DNA of 52,631 nucleotides from Paraburkholderia ferrariae NBRC 106233 (GCF_000685035.1 NZ_BAYB01000049.1:1-52631); one strand, 5' to 3'; shown: positions 19,799 to 28,488, numbered from the stretch's first letter. Translations and numbers: made by a program. The notes: generated by a model not told the origin, from the sequence alone.

Positions 19799-20640
19799 CG
19801 GGCGACGGGTCGAATAGTGCAGCGAAGGGCGCGGCCCGGCGTGGCCGCGCCAGCGCGCCGGCAGCGGGTGCGGGTGCCGGCAAGGTGCCCTCGAAAGCCC
19901 CTTCGAAGGCGGCGGCGAAGCGCGCGACGCGCCATGCGTTCGCGCAGCAGGCCGGCTTGCTGTTCGAGTCGCCCGAGGACGTGATTTGCGGCGTGGACGA
20001 GGCAGGGCGAGGCCCGCTGGCCGGTCCCGTGGTGGCGGCGGCGGTGATTCTCGATCCGGCGCGCCCCATCGAGGGGCTCGACGACTCGAAGGCCCTGAGC
20101 GCCAGGACGCGCGACGTGCTTTACGACCTCATCGTCGAGCGTTCGCTCGCCTGGTGCGTGGCATCGGCGACGGTCGAGGAGATCGACACGCTCAATATCC
20201 TGCACGCGACGATGCTGGCCATGCGGCGCGCGGTCGAGGGGCTTCCCGTGACGCCCACGCTCGCGAAGATCGACGGCAACCGCTGCCCGGTGCTGCCGGT
20301 GCGCAGCGAAGCCGTGATCGGCGGCGACGCGCTGGTGCCGAGCATTTCGGCGGCGTCCATCATCGCGAAGGTGACGCGCGACCGCCTGCTGCTGGACCTG
20401 CACGAGGCGCATCCGCTCTATGGGTTCGACGCGCACGCCGGCTACGGCACGCCGCAGCATCTGGCGGCGCTGCGCGAGCATGGCCCCTGCGTGCACCATC
20501 GCCGCTCGTTTGCGCCGGTGCGCGAAGCCTATGCGCTGCAAGGCATCGTGCTGACCGGCATGGCGTCGGCGGAACGCGCGGCGGACGGTTTCGAGGCCGG
20601 CGACGCCTGCGCGTCGTCAGGCTCAAGCGCGCCGTTCTGA
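19795..20640 (+). CDS. rnhB: Ribonuclease HII with N-terminal extension
   Basis: Removes ribonucleotides and RNA from DNA hybrids. The catalytic core starts around residue 60 with ICGVDEAGRGPLAGPVVAAA (D, E metal ligands). DDSKALSARTRD follows, then SAASIIAKVTRDR with the third acidic region and HPLYGFDAHAGYGTPQHL. At 281 aa it is about 60-70 residues longer than usual. The extra N-terminus is rich in Ala, Lys, Gly and Ser (KVPSKAPSKAAAKRATR) and probably disordered. An internal start is possible, but the lpxB-coupled ATG is the simplest choice. Confidence 0.92.
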   Translation: MTGDGSNSAAKGAARRGRASAPAAGAGAGKVPSKAPSKAAAKRATRHAFAQQAGLLFESPEDVICGVDEAGRGPLAGPVVAAAVILDPARPIEGLDDSKALSARTRDVLYDLIVERSLAWCVASATVEEIDTLNILHATMLAMRRAVEGLPVTPTLAKIDGNRCPVLPVRSEAVIGGDALVPSISAASIIAKVTRDRLLLDLHEAHPLYGFDAHAGYGTPQHLAALREHGPCVHHRRSFAPVREAYALQGIVLTGMASAERAADGFEAGDACASSGSSAPF

Positions 20641-20725
20641 CGCGTTGGCGCGATATGGCGCGATATGGCGCCGCTACGCGCGGCGCCTCTTTTCCTTCAT
20701 CTTTGATTCCATCGGCAGGCCGCCC

Positions 20726-21511
20726 GTGAAAGCCATTACCTCACGCGACAATCCGCTCTACAAGCGCCTGAAGGCGCTGGCCGGCTCGACGCATCAACAG
20801 CGCAAGAGCGGCCAGGCGCTGCTCGAAGGCTTCCACCTGGCGAGCGCCTGGCTCGACGGCGGCGGCCAGCCCGAATACTGCATCGTGACCGACGGCGCGC
20901 TCGCGCACGAAGAGGCGCAGGCCATCGTCGCGCGCATCGACGAGCGGCGCGTCGTGACGCTGCCCGACGCGCTCTTCGGCCAGCTTTCGAACGTCGTGCA
21001 TGGCGTCGGCATGCTGCTGCTCGTCGATACGCCCGAAGCCGCGCTGCCGCACCGTGTGTCGTCCACCTGCGTGATTCTCGACGGCGTGCAGGACGCGGGC
21101 AACGTCGGCTCGATCCTGCGCAGCGCGGCGGCCGCGGGCATCGACCGGGTCTTCTGCACGCCGGGCACCGCTTACGTGTGGTCGTCGAAGGTGCTGCGCT
21201 CGGCCATGGGCGCGCACTTTCTGCTGGACGTGTTCGAGAACGTGGAACCGGCGGCGCTGGCGGAACTGCTGGGCGTGCCCGTCGTCATCACCGATTCGCA
21301 CGGAGCCGTGGCGCTGGACGAATGCGACCTGACCGGGCCGCTGGCCTGGGTGTTCGGCAACGAAGGGGCTGGCGTGTCGCAGACTTGGCGCGACGCGGCC
21401 GCGCACCGCGTGACGATCCCGCAGCCGGGCGGCATGGAGTCGCTGAACGTGGCCGCGGCGGCGGCGGTGTGCCTCTTCGAGCAGTGCCGGCAGCAGCGTC
21501 ACGCACGCTGA
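20726..21511 (+). CDS. SpoU/TrmH-family RNA 2'-O-methyltransferase
   Basis: SAM-dependent ribose methylase of the SPOUT class. 261 aa from GTG 20726 (MKAITSRDNPLYKRL). An N-terminal substrate-binding domain is followed by the trefoil-knot motifs: DAGNVGSILRSAAAAGIDR (motif 1), WVFGNEGAGVS (motif 2) and IPQPGGMESLNVAAAAAVCL (motif 3). The longer frame from ATG 20645 adds a basic segment over a small tandem repeat and is less likely. It probably modifies 23S rRNA, but the target nucleotide cannot be read from sequence. Confidence 0.9.
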   Translation: MKAITSRDNPLYKRLKALAGSTHQQRKSGQALLEGFHLASAWLDGGGQPEYCIVTDGALAHEEAQAIVARIDERRVVTLPDALFGQLSNVVHGVGMLLLVDTPEAALPHRVSSTCVILDGVQDAGNVGSILRSAAAAGIDRVFCTPGTAYVWSSKVLRSAMGAHFLLDVFENVEPAALAELLGVPVVITDSHGAVALDECDLTGPLAWVFGNEGAGVSQTWRDAAAHRVTIPQPGGMESLNVAAAAAVCLFEQCRQQRHAR

Positions 21512-21539
21512 GTGCTTAGCGCCTCTGAAACAAAAAACA

Positions 21540-21563
21540 CCTGCCCGGTTCAAGCCGGGCAGG
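21540..21563. terminator. Bidirectional terminator between the methyltransferase and ppsR
   Basis: CCTGCCCGG (21540-21548) / CCGGGCAGG (21555-21563). It is flanked by CGTTTTCG on the plus side and by TGTTTTTTG when read on the minus strand, so it can end both convergent transcripts. Confidence 0.85.
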
Positions 21564-21628
21564 CGTTTTCGCTTTGAAGTCCGGATTCCGGACCCGGGCG
21601 TCAATGAGCGGGCCTCAATCAGCGGGCC

Positions 21629-22444
21629 TCAATAAGCGGGTTTGTCGATGCGGATTTCCTGGAGGATCGTCGTGGCGATTTCCTCGATCGACTTGTGCGT
21701 GGAGGACAGCCACTTGATGCCCTCGCGGCGCATCATCGCCTCCGCCTCGTTGACTTCGTAGCGGCAGTTTTCCAGCGCCGCGTACTTGCTGCCGGGGCGG
21801 CGCTCGTTGCGGATTTCCGTGAGGCGCTGCGGGTCGATCGACAGGCCGAAGATCTTCGAGCGATGCGACAGCAGCGAATTGGGCAGCTTGCCGCGCTCGA
21901 AATCGTCGGGGATGAGCGGATAGTTCGCCGCCTTCACGCCGTACTGCATCGCGAGATACAGGCTCGTCGGCGTCTTGCCGCTGCGCGAAACGCCCACGAG
22001 GATCACGTCGGCGTCGGCGAGATTGCGGTCCGACTGGCCGTCGTCGTGCGCGAGCGAGAAGTTGATCGCCTCGATGCGGTTCTTGTACTCGTCGGTGTCG
22101 GCGTTCTGGTGGCCGCGGCCCATCGCGTGGCTCGACTTGAGCTCCAGCTCCTGCTCCAGCGGCTCCACGAAGGTCTGGAACATGTCCAGCACGAGGGCGT
22201 TCGAGCGTTTGACGATCTCGTTCGAATGGCTGTCCACGAGCGTCGTGAAGACGATCGGGCGGCGGCCTTCCTGCACGGCCGCTTCGTTGATCTTCTCGGC
22301 GGTCGAGTAGGCCTTGTCGGACGAATCCACGAACGGAACCCGGATCAGGCGGAACTTCTGGTCGAACTGGGAGAGGATCGAGTGCGCGAAGGTCTCGGCG
22401 GTAATCCCGGTACCGTCGGAGACGATGAATACGGTGGGCGGCAT
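21629..22444 (-). CDS. ppsR: PEP synthase regulatory kinase/phosphotransferase (PSRP, DUF299)
   Basis: Inactivates PEP synthase by ADP-dependent threonine phosphorylation and reactivates it by Pi-dependent dephosphorylation. 271 aa from ATG 22444 (MPPTVFIVSDGTGITAETFA), the family's usual length. The P-loop-like GVSRSGKTPTSLYLAMQYG is intact. The longer frame from 22642 is rejected because its added residues are low-complexity. It is divergent from ppsA, its substrate gene, which confirms the assignment. Confidence 0.95.
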   Translation of the reverse strand: MPPTVFIVSDGTGITAETFAHSILSQFDQKFRLIRVPFVDSSDKAYSTAEKINEAAVQEGRRPIVFTTLVDSHSNEIVKRSNALVLDMFQTFVEPLEQELELKSSHAMGRGHQNADTDEYKNRIEAINFSLAHDDGQSDRNLADADVILVGVSRSGKTPTSLYLAMQYGVKAANYPLIPDDFERGKLPNSLLSHRSKIFGLSIDPQRLTEIRNERRPGSKYAALENCRYEVNEAEAMMRREGIKWLSSTHKSIEEIATTILQEIRIDKPAY

Positions 22445-22877
22445 CGTTTGAAGCTGGGTACGTGCGCTGCTACAGGCGCTGGAGGAGGGGCGGCGCGCCC
22501 GGGCGGCGCGAGGTGCAGCGTTCCGAGGCGCGATTCTCACCGACAGACACATTTTCGAGAGTCGGCACGGTAGAATAGCGGCAACCTGTTGGATAAGCAA
22601 TTGCAGTGCAACCACGTCAAACGGCAGCCCATCGTGGCTCATTCTGACGTCAACTTGCAGCGATTCCGCCTAACTTCGCGTAATCGTTTGCATCTTCGTG
22701 CTTTTCCTTTCATTGGATGCAAGCTTCGAAGGTGCTGCTCGGGCCCATTGAGCGGCTTGAGCCGATTGCGATTGCTTCTCCAACAGGTTGCGCAAGACGC
22801 GAATCCGCTTCCTGTGAGCGGACCGCGTTCGAGCCCACTTGCGCAATCGTGAATTTTTTTCACACTTAGGGGCTTGT
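22445..22877. promoter_or_regulatory. ppsR-ppsA divergent intergenic region
   Basis: 433 bp without a convincing gene. It holds a long inverted repeat (listed separately), two copies of the palindrome TTGCGCAA (22788-22795, 22839-22846), and between them a hairpin TCCGCT (22804-22809) / AGCGGA (22817-22822) flanked by complementary CGCG arms. A T7-8 tract lies at 22853-22860, just upstream of ppsA. A -10-like TAGAAT is at 22571-22576 with no good -35. The structure suggests leader-level control of ppsA. Confidence 0.5.
22581..22791. repeat. Near-perfect 21-bp inverted repeat upstream of ppsA
   Basis: The arm at 22581-22601 begins GCAACCTGTTGGA; the arm at 22771-22791 ends TCCAACAGGTTGC. They are reverse complements at 20 of 21 positions, with about 170 bp between them. 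Function unknown. Confidence 0.8.
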
Positions 22878-25277
22878 ATGACTAACACCGTTGCAAAGGA
22901 TCAGGCGTATGTAGTGCCTTTCGAGCAGTTGCGGATGACCGATGTCGAGATCGTGGGCGGCAAGAACGCCTCGCTCGGCGAGATGATCAGCCAGTTGGCT
23001 GAAGCCGGCGTGCGCGTGCCCACGGGCTTCGCCACGACGGCGCTCGCTTTCCGCGACTTCCTGAAACACAACAACCTGACCGAACGGATCGCCGCTCGTC
23101 TGGAGACGCTCGACGTCGACGACGTGAAGGCGCTGGCCGAAGCCGGCAAGGAAATCCGTCAATGGATCATCGATGCGCCGCTGCAGGCGAAGCTCGAAGC
23201 GGACATCCGCGCGGGCTTCCAAACGCTGCAGAACGGCTCGCCGGCTGAACTCTCGTTCGCGGTGCGTTCGTCGGCGACCGCCGAAGACCTGCCCGACGCC
23301 TCGTTTGCCGGTCAACAGGAAAGCTACCTGAACGTGGTGGGCGTCGAGGATGTGCTCGACCGCCTCAAGCACGTGTTCGCGTCGCTCTACAACGACCGCG
23401 CCATTTCCTATCGCGTCCACAAGGGTTTCACGCATGCCGAAGTCGCGCTTTCGGCCGGCGTGCAGCGCATGGTCCGCTCGGACTGCGGCGCCGCGGGCGT
23501 GATGTTCACGCTCGATACGGAATCGGGCTTCAAGGACGCCGTTTTCATCACGTCGAGCTACGGTCTTGGCGAAACGGTCGTGCAGGGCGCCGTGAATCCG
23601 GACGAGTTCTATGTTTTCAAGACCACGCTCGCCCAGGGCAAGGCCCCGATCATCCGCCGCTCGATCGGCTCGAAGCTCATCAAGATGGAATTCACGCAGC
23701 CGGGCGAGCCGGGCCGCGTGAAGACCGTGGACGTGTCGCACGAACAGCGCAACCGCTTCTCGATCACCGACGAGGACGTGATCGAGCTGGCGAAGTATGC
23801 CGTCATCATCGAGCAGCACTACCAGCGTCCGATGGACATCGAGTGGGGCAAGGACGGCCGCGACGGCAAGATCTTCATTCTCCAGGCGCGTCCCGAGACC
23901 GTGAAGAGCCAGGCCGCCGGCAAGGTCGAACAGCGCTTCAAGCTCAAGGGTCAGTCGCAGGTGCTGGCCACGGGCCGCGCCATCGGCCAGAAGATCGGCG
24001 CGGGCCGCGTGAAGGTGATTCACGATCCGTCCGAAATGGAACGCGTGCAGCCGGGCGACGTGCTCGTGGCCGACATGACCGACCCGAACTGGGAACCGGT
24101 GATGAAGCGCGCTTCGGCGATCGTCACGAACCGTGGCGGCCGTACCTGCCACGCCGCGATCATCGCGCGCGAGCTGGGCGTGCCGGCCGTGGTGGGCTGC
24201 GGCGACGCGACCGACGTGCTGAAGGACGGCGCGCTCGTGACCGTGTCGTGCGCGGAAGGCGACGAAGGCCGCATTTATGACGGCCTGCTCGAAACCGAAG
24301 TGAGCGAAATCCAGCGCGGCGAACTGCCGCCGGTGCCGGTCAAGATCATGATGAACGTCGGCAACCCGCAGCTTGCGTTTGACTTCTCGCAGTTGCCGAA
24401 TGCCGGCGTGGGCCTGGCGCGCCTCGAGTTCATCATCAACAACAACATCGGCGTGCACCCGAAGGCGATTCTGGAGTACCCGAACGTCGATGCGGACCTC
24501 AAGAAGGCCGTCGAGAGCGTTGCCCGCGGCCATGCTTCGCCGCGCGCGTTCTACGTGGACAAGCTGACAGAAGGCATCGCGACGATTGCGGCGGCGTTCT
24601 ATCCGAAGCCCGTGATCGTGCGTCTGTCGGACTTCAAGTCGAACGAGTACAAGAAGCTGATCGGCGGTTCGCGCTACGAGCCGGACGAAGAGAACCCGAT
24701 GCTCGGCTTCCGCGGCGCCTCGCGCTACATCGCCGAGGACTTCGCCCAGGCGTTCGAGATGGAATGCCTCGCGCTCAAGCGCGTGCGCGAAGAGATGGGT
24801 CTTACGAACGTCGAGATCATGGTGCCGTTCGTGCGTACGCTCAAGCAGGCGGAACGCGTGGTGGGCCTGCTCGAGAAGTTCGGTCTCAAGCGCGGCGTGA
24901 ATGGCCTCAGGCTCATCATGATGTGCGAAGTGCCGTCGAACGCGATCCTCGCCGAAGAGTTCCTGCAGTTCTTCGACGGTTTCTCGATCGGCTCGAACGA
25001 CCTTACGCAGCTCACGCTCGGCCTCGACCGGGACTCGGGCATGGAACTGCTCGCCGTCGATTTCGACGAGCGCGATCCGGCTGTGAAGTTCATGCTCAAG
25101 CGCGCGATCGAAACCTGCCTTCGCCTGAACAAGTACGTGGGCATCTGCGGCCAGGGGCCGTCCGATCACCCGGACTTCGCCCAGTGGCTGGCCGAGGAAG
25201 GCATTGCCTCGATCTCGCTGAACCCGGATACGGTGATCGAGACGTGGCAGGCGCTGGCAAGCGCGCAGGGCAAGTAA
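22878..25277 (+). CDS. ppsA: Phosphoenolpyruvate synthase
   Basis: Converts pyruvate + ATP to PEP + AMP + Pi in gluconeogenesis. 799 aa from ATG 22878 (MTNTVAKDQAYVVPFEQL), preceded by TTAGGGG. An N-terminal ATP-grasp-like domain (GGKNASLGEMI) precedes the swivelling phosphohistidine domain GGRTCHAAIIARELG. The PEP-binding barrel follows, with GSNDLTQLTLGLDRDSG and a C-terminal CGQGPSDHPDF motif. Divergent from its regulator ppsR. An upstream ATG at 22839 is rejected because it lies before the T-tract and has no ribosome site. Confidence 0.97.
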   Translation: MTNTVAKDQAYVVPFEQLRMTDVEIVGGKNASLGEMISQLAEAGVRVPTGFATTALAFRDFLKHNNLTERIAARLETLDVDDVKALAEAGKEIRQWIIDAPLQAKLEADIRAGFQTLQNGSPAELSFAVRSSATAEDLPDASFAGQQESYLNVVGVEDVLDRLKHVFASLYNDRAISYRVHKGFTHAEVALSAGVQRMVRSDCGAAGVMFTLDTESGFKDAVFITSSYGLGETVVQGAVNPDEFYVFKTTLAQGKAPIIRRSIGSKLIKMEFTQPGEPGRVKTVDVSHEQRNRFSITDEDVIELAKYAVIIEQHYQRPMDIEWGKDGRDGKIFILQARPETVKSQAAGKVEQRFKLKGQSQVLATGRAIGQKIGAGRVKVIHDPSEMERVQPGDVLVADMTDPNWEPVMKRASAIVTNRGGRTCHAAIIARELGVPAVVGCGDATDVLKDGALVTVSCAEGDEGRIYDGLLETEVSEIQRGELPPVPVKIMMNVGNPQLAFDFSQLPNAGVGLARLEFIINNNIGVHPKAILEYPNVDADLKKAVESVARGHASPRAFYVDKLTEGIATIAAAFYPKPVIVRLSDFKSNEYKKLIGGSRYEPDEENPMLGFRGASRYIAEDFAQAFEMECLALKRVREEMGLTNVEIMVPFVRTLKQAERVVGLLEKFGLKRGVNGLRLIMMCEVPSNAILAEEFLQFFDGFSIGSNDLTQLTLGLDRDSGMELLAVDFDERDPAVKFMLKRAIETCLRLNKYVGICGQGPSDHPDFAQWLAEEGIASISLNPDTVIETWQALASAQGK

Positions 25278-25364
25278 GGCTGCGGCAGACGCCGCCTTGA
25301 CGAAAGTCGGGGTGGCCGAGGCCGCGGCGGCACCGCACGGAAAAAAGTGTCAGCTTCGTGCTAT

Positions 25365-25391
25365 AACACCCCGGTCAAGCCGGGGTGTTTT
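25365..25391 (+). terminator. Terminator downstream of ppsA
   Basis: AACACCCCGG (25365-25374) / CCGGGGTGTT (25380-25389) followed by TT. It ends only about 17 bp before the GTG start of the next gene and overlaps a TATAAC -10-like box (25362-25367), so some regulation of the downstream gene is possible. Confidence 0.75.
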
Positions 25392-25407
25392 ACTTTGGGA
25401 GACTGAC

Positions 25408-25869
25408 GTGGGTCCACATGGTTTGTTCTGGTGGGTCGGCGCGGGTGTGCTGGTTGTCGCCGAGCTGATGACGGGCACGTTCTACCTGCTGATGATCGCG
25501 CTCGGCTTTCTCGCCGGCGTGCTCGCTTACGAACTGGGCGTGCCGCTCGACTTCCAGCTTGCGATTGCGGCCGCTGTCGCATTGATTGCGGTGATCGCGC
25601 TGCGCCGCTCGCGCTTTGGCCGGCGCCGGCGCAATACCGACGCCTCGCGCGATCCGGGCGTCAATCTCGACATCGGCGAATCGCTCAGTGTGGCGGGTTG
25701 GCACGAGCGCCGCGCGCGGGCCATGTATCGCGGCGCCGAATGGGATGTCGAACTCGCGCCCGGCGAGCCCGAAGACGCGCATCTCTATGAAATCAAGGCG
25801 ATGCGCGGCAGTTGCCTCATCGTTGGGGTGCGCCGCCACGCTGCGCACGGCGGGGCCCGGCACGCCTGA
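25408..25869 (+). CDS. NfeD-like membrane protein
   Basis: 153-aa short NfeD homologue. Membrane spans at about residues 5-25, 28-45 and 50-68 precede a soluble OB-fold domain (VNLDIGESLSVAGWHERRAR...). GTG 25408 has GGGAG eight bases before it, so the longer frame from 25297, which would run through the terminator, is rejected. NfeD proteins are typically encoded with a stomatin/slipin partner, as here, and act in membrane microdomains; the exact role is unknown. Confidence 0.85.
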   Translation: MGPHGLFWWVGAGVLVVAELMTGTFYLLMIALGFLAGVLAYELGVPLDFQLAIAAAVALIAVIALRRSRFGRRRRNTDASRDPGVNLDIGESLSVAGWHERRARAMYRGAEWDVELAPGEPEDAHLYEIKAMRGSCLIVGVRRHAAHGGARHA

Positions 25870-25973
25870 GTCTTGTTTGCTCGTTGCGAGCGCTGCGGGG
25901 CCGCGCGATTGCCGTGGTTGTTCTGCTGCCGCCACTGTTACTCCGATTACACCGAAGAGAAGAGAGGCCATTC

Positions 25974-26915
25974 ATGCAAGTTCCAGTCGTCGGGTTGATT
26001 CTGCTGGTGATCGTCATCGTGCTGATCGCGCAGACCATCAAGATCGTGCCGCAGCAGCACGCGTGGGTGCTCGAGCGGCTCGGCCGCTATCACGCCACGC
26101 TCACGCCGGGGCTCTCGATGGTGCTGCCATTCGTGGATCGCGTCGCGTACAAGCACGTGCTCAAGGAGATTCCGCTCGACGTGCCGAGTCAGGTCTGCAT
26201 CACGCGCGACAACACGCAGTTGCAGGTGGACGGCGTGCTGTATTTCCAGGTGACCGACCCGATGAAGGCGTCGTACGGATCGAGCAACTACGTGTTCGCG
26301 ATCACGCAGCTCTCGCAGACCACGCTGCGCTCGGTGATCGGGCGGCTTGAACTCGACAAGACCTTCGAAGAGCGCGACTTCATCAACCATAGCGTGGTGT
26401 CGGCGCTCGACGAGGCGGCCTCGAACTGGGGGGTGAAGGTGCTGCGCTACGAGATCAAGGATCTCACGCCGCCCAAGGAGATTCTCCACGCCATGCAGGC
26501 GCAGATCACGGCCGAGCGCGAGAAGCGCGCGCTGATCGCGGCTTCCGAGGGCCGCAAGCAGGAGCAGATCAATCTCGCGGCGGGCGCGCGCGAGGCCGCG
26601 ATCCAGAAGTCGGAGGGCGAGAGGCAGGCGGCGATCAACCAGGCGCAGGGCCAGGCGGCCGCGATTCTCGCGGTGGCGGAGGCCAATGCACAGGCCATCC
26701 AGAAAATCGGCAGCTCGATCCAGACCCAGGGCGGCATGGACGCCGTCAACCTCAAGGTCGCGGAGCAGTACGTGAATGCGTTCAGCAATCTCGCCAAGCA
26801 GGGCAACACCCTGATCGTGCCGGGCGACATGGGCGATCTTTCGACGATGATCGCCTCGGCGCTCACGATCGTGAACCGCTCGGGCATGCGCGAGCAGCAG
26901 GTGAAGGGCGCCTGA
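25974..26915 (+). CDS. SPFH-domain stomatin/slipin (QmcA-like)
   Basis: 313 aa from ATG 25974 with AGAGAGG upstream. One N-terminal membrane span (VVGLILLVIVIVLIAQTI) is followed by an SPFH/band-7 domain: IVPQQHAWVLERLGRYH, and VLRYEIKDLTPP at the end of the band. Then comes a long Ala/Glu/Gln coiled coil (about residues 180-250) that drives oligomerisation. The family forms large cage-like membrane assemblies with NfeD or FtsH-type partners. It pairs with the preceding NfeD gene. The extended frame from 25812 is rejected. Confidence 0.9.
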   Translation: MQVPVVGLILLVIVIVLIAQTIKIVPQQHAWVLERLGRYHATLTPGLSMVLPFVDRVAYKHVLKEIPLDVPSQVCITRDNTQLQVDGVLYFQVTDPMKASYGSSNYVFAITQLSQTTLRSVIGRLELDKTFEERDFINHSVVSALDEAASNWGVKVLRYEIKDLTPPKEILHAMQAQITAEREKRALIAASEGRKQEQINLAAGAREAAIQKSEGERQAAINQAQGQAAAILAVAEANAQAIQKIGSSIQTQGGMDAVNLKVAEQYVNAFSNLAKQGNTLIVPGDMGDLSTMIASALTIVNRSGMREQQVKGA

Positions 26916-26966
26916 GCCGCGGCGAAACGGCGCACGCTCCTCCGTCGATTGTCGATCCCAAACGAG

Positions 26967-26991
26967 AACGGGCCGCGTATGCGGCCCGTTT
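26967..26991. terminator. Terminator between the slipin gene and smpB
   Basis: AACGGGCCGC (26967-26976) / GCGGCCCGTT (26981-26990), loop GTAT, followed by TTCTTC on the plus strand. It serves convergent genes. Confidence 0.8.
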
Positions 26992-27032
26992 CTTCATGAA
27001 TCGGGGTGAAGCGGCGCGGCGTCAAGCCGGCA

Positions 27033-27479
27033 TCAGGTCGGCGAGCGCATGAGGCGCGCCTTTTCCCGCTCCCAGTCGCGCTTCTTCTCGGTTTCGCGCT
27101 TATCGTGCTGCTTCTTGCCCTTGGCGAGGCCGATTTCGCACTTCACGCGGCCATCCTTGTAGTGGAAGTTCAGCGGCACGAGCGTATAGCCGCGCTGCTC
27201 GACCTTGCCGATCAGCTTGTCGATCTGGTCCCGGTGCAGGAGCAGCTTGCGCGTGCGAACCGGGTCGGGATGGATGTGAGTCGAGGCTTCCGGCAATGGG
27301 CTGATGTGCGTGCCGATCAGGAACAGCTCGCCTTCCTTGATGACGACGTAGCCCTCCTTGATCTGGCCGCGGCCCGCGCGCAGCGCCTTGACCTCCCATC
27401 CTTCGAGCACGAGCCCTGCCTCGTGGCGCTCTTCGATGAAATAGTCGAAGAACGCTTTTCTGTTGTCGATGATGCTCAT
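27033..27479 (-). CDS. smpB: SsrA-binding protein SmpB
   Basis: Partner of tmRNA in rescue of stalled ribosomes. 148 aa from ATG 27479 (MSIIDNRKAFFDYFIEERHE). Conserved EAGLVLEGWEVKALRAGR and the C-terminal basic tail (KKQHDKRETEKKRDW), which enters the mRNA channel, are present. A start at 27500 adds seven residues and is less likely. It is divergent from ratA, a widespread arrangement. The tmRNA gene itself is not in the window. Confidence 0.96.
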   Translation of the reverse strand: MSIIDNRKAFFDYFIEERHEAGLVLEGWEVKALRAGRGQIKEGYVVIKEGELFLIGTHISPLPEASTHIHPDPVRTRKLLLHRDQIDKLIGKVEQRGYTLVPLNFHYKDGRVKCEIGLAKGKKQHDKRETEKKRDWEREKARLMRSPT

Positions 27480-27594
27480 AGAAAAATGGAAAAGGCCCAA
27501 CTCGTTTAAAATTACGATTTTAGCAAAGCGGGCCCGCGAACCAGCAAAGCCGGCCCGCGAGCGCTTTCCTCACCTTGTCACGCGTTGCCACCTT

Positions 27595-28032
27595 ATGGCG
27601 GATGTCCAGAAAACCGTGCTGATTCGCCATTCGGCGGAACAGATGTTCGACCTCGTGACCGACGTGGCCGACTACCCCAACTTCCTGCCGTGGTGCGGCG
27701 GCATCGAGATTCGCCGCCAGGACGAAAACGGCATGGAGGCGAAGATCGACATCCACTTCAAGGGCATCAAGCAGCACTTCGCCACGCGCAACACGCAAAA
27801 GCGGCCCGAACGCATCGACATGGAATTCGCCGACGGCCCGTTCCGCAAATTCACGGGCTACTGGCGCTTCACGCCGCTGCGTGCCGACGCCTGCAAGATC
27901 GAGTTCGCGCTGCACTACGAGTTTTCTAACATCATTCTGGAAAAGCTCATCGGGCCGGTGTTTCATCACATTGCGAGCACCTTCGTCGATTCCTTCGTGA
28001 AGCGCGCCGACCAGCGCTACGGCAAGCCATGA
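27595..28032 (+). CDS. ratA: RatA / Coq10-type START-domain protein
   Basis: 145 aa from ATG 27595 (MADVQKTVLIRHSAEQMFDL). SRPBCC/START-like fold with VADYPNFLPWCGG and a C-terminal helix FVDSFVKRADQRYG. E. coli RatA blocks 70S assembly when overproduced, whereas mitochondrial Coq10 relatives bind ubiquinone, so the native function is debated. The stop overlaps the rnfH start (ATGA), the usual ratA-rnfH pair. Confidence 0.9.
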   Translation: MADVQKTVLIRHSAEQMFDLVTDVADYPNFLPWCGGIEIRRQDENGMEAKIDIHFKGIKQHFATRNTQKRPERIDMEFADGPFRKFTGYWRFTPLRADACKIEFALHYEFSNIILEKLIGPVFHHIASTFVDSFVKRADQRYGKP

Positions 28033-28361
28033 GCACGAACCTTTCCATCGACGTCTGCTACGCGCTGCCCGACACGCAGACGCTCATTGCGGTCGAACTG
28101 GCGCCGGGCGCCACGGTCCGGCAGGCTATCGACGCAAGCGGGATTCTGCGGCAGCACCCGGAAATCGACCTCGAGAAGCTCAAGGTGGGCATCTACGGCA
28201 AGATCAAGCCGCTCGACGCCGTGCTGGCCGATCACGACCGGGTGGAGATCTACCGCCCGCTGATCGTCGATCCGAAGGCCGCGCGCCAGCGGCGCGTGGA
28301 CAAGAGCCGCAAGGCCGGATCCGTGGAAGGGCGCAAGTGGCTGAACAAGGATTCGCGTTAG
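28029..28361 (+). CDS. rnfH: RnfH/RatB family ubiquitin-like protein
   Basis: 110 aa, beta-grasp fold of the UPF0125 family: SIDVCYALPDTQTLIAVEL, VGIYGKIKPLDAVLADHDR and VEIYRPLIVDPKAARQRR are conserved. It overlaps ratA by 4 nt. Biochemical role is not established; it is not a demonstrated antitoxin. The last 15 residues form a basic tail. Confidence 0.88.
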   Translation: MSTNLSIDVCYALPDTQTLIAVELAPGATVRQAIDASGILRQHPEIDLEKLKVGIYGKIKPLDAVLADHDRVEIYRPLIVDPKAARQRRVDKSRKAGSVEGRKWLNKDSR

Positions 28362-28446
28362 CCTGGCGTCGGCCTGGTGTTGACCTGGTGTTAGCCCGAC
28401 ATCGACCTGGTTGATCTTACCTTAGCCGCCGACGCTACCGAACGCC

Positions 28447-28488
28447 ACGGGCCAAAGCAGCAGATGCGCTGCTTTGGCCCGTTTACTT
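28447..28488 (+). terminator. Strong terminator after ratA-rnfH
   Basis: A 15-bp stem (28447-28461 with 28468-28482) containing GGGCCAAAGCAGC and a 6-nt loop, followed by TTTACTTTT. Its plus-strand side lies close to the end of the convergent transporter gene. Confidence 0.85.

Noticed and set aside
27595..28361. ratA-rnfH as a toxin-antitoxin system
   Set aside because: The naming is historical; RnfH is not a shown antitoxin and the pair is core genome next to smpB.
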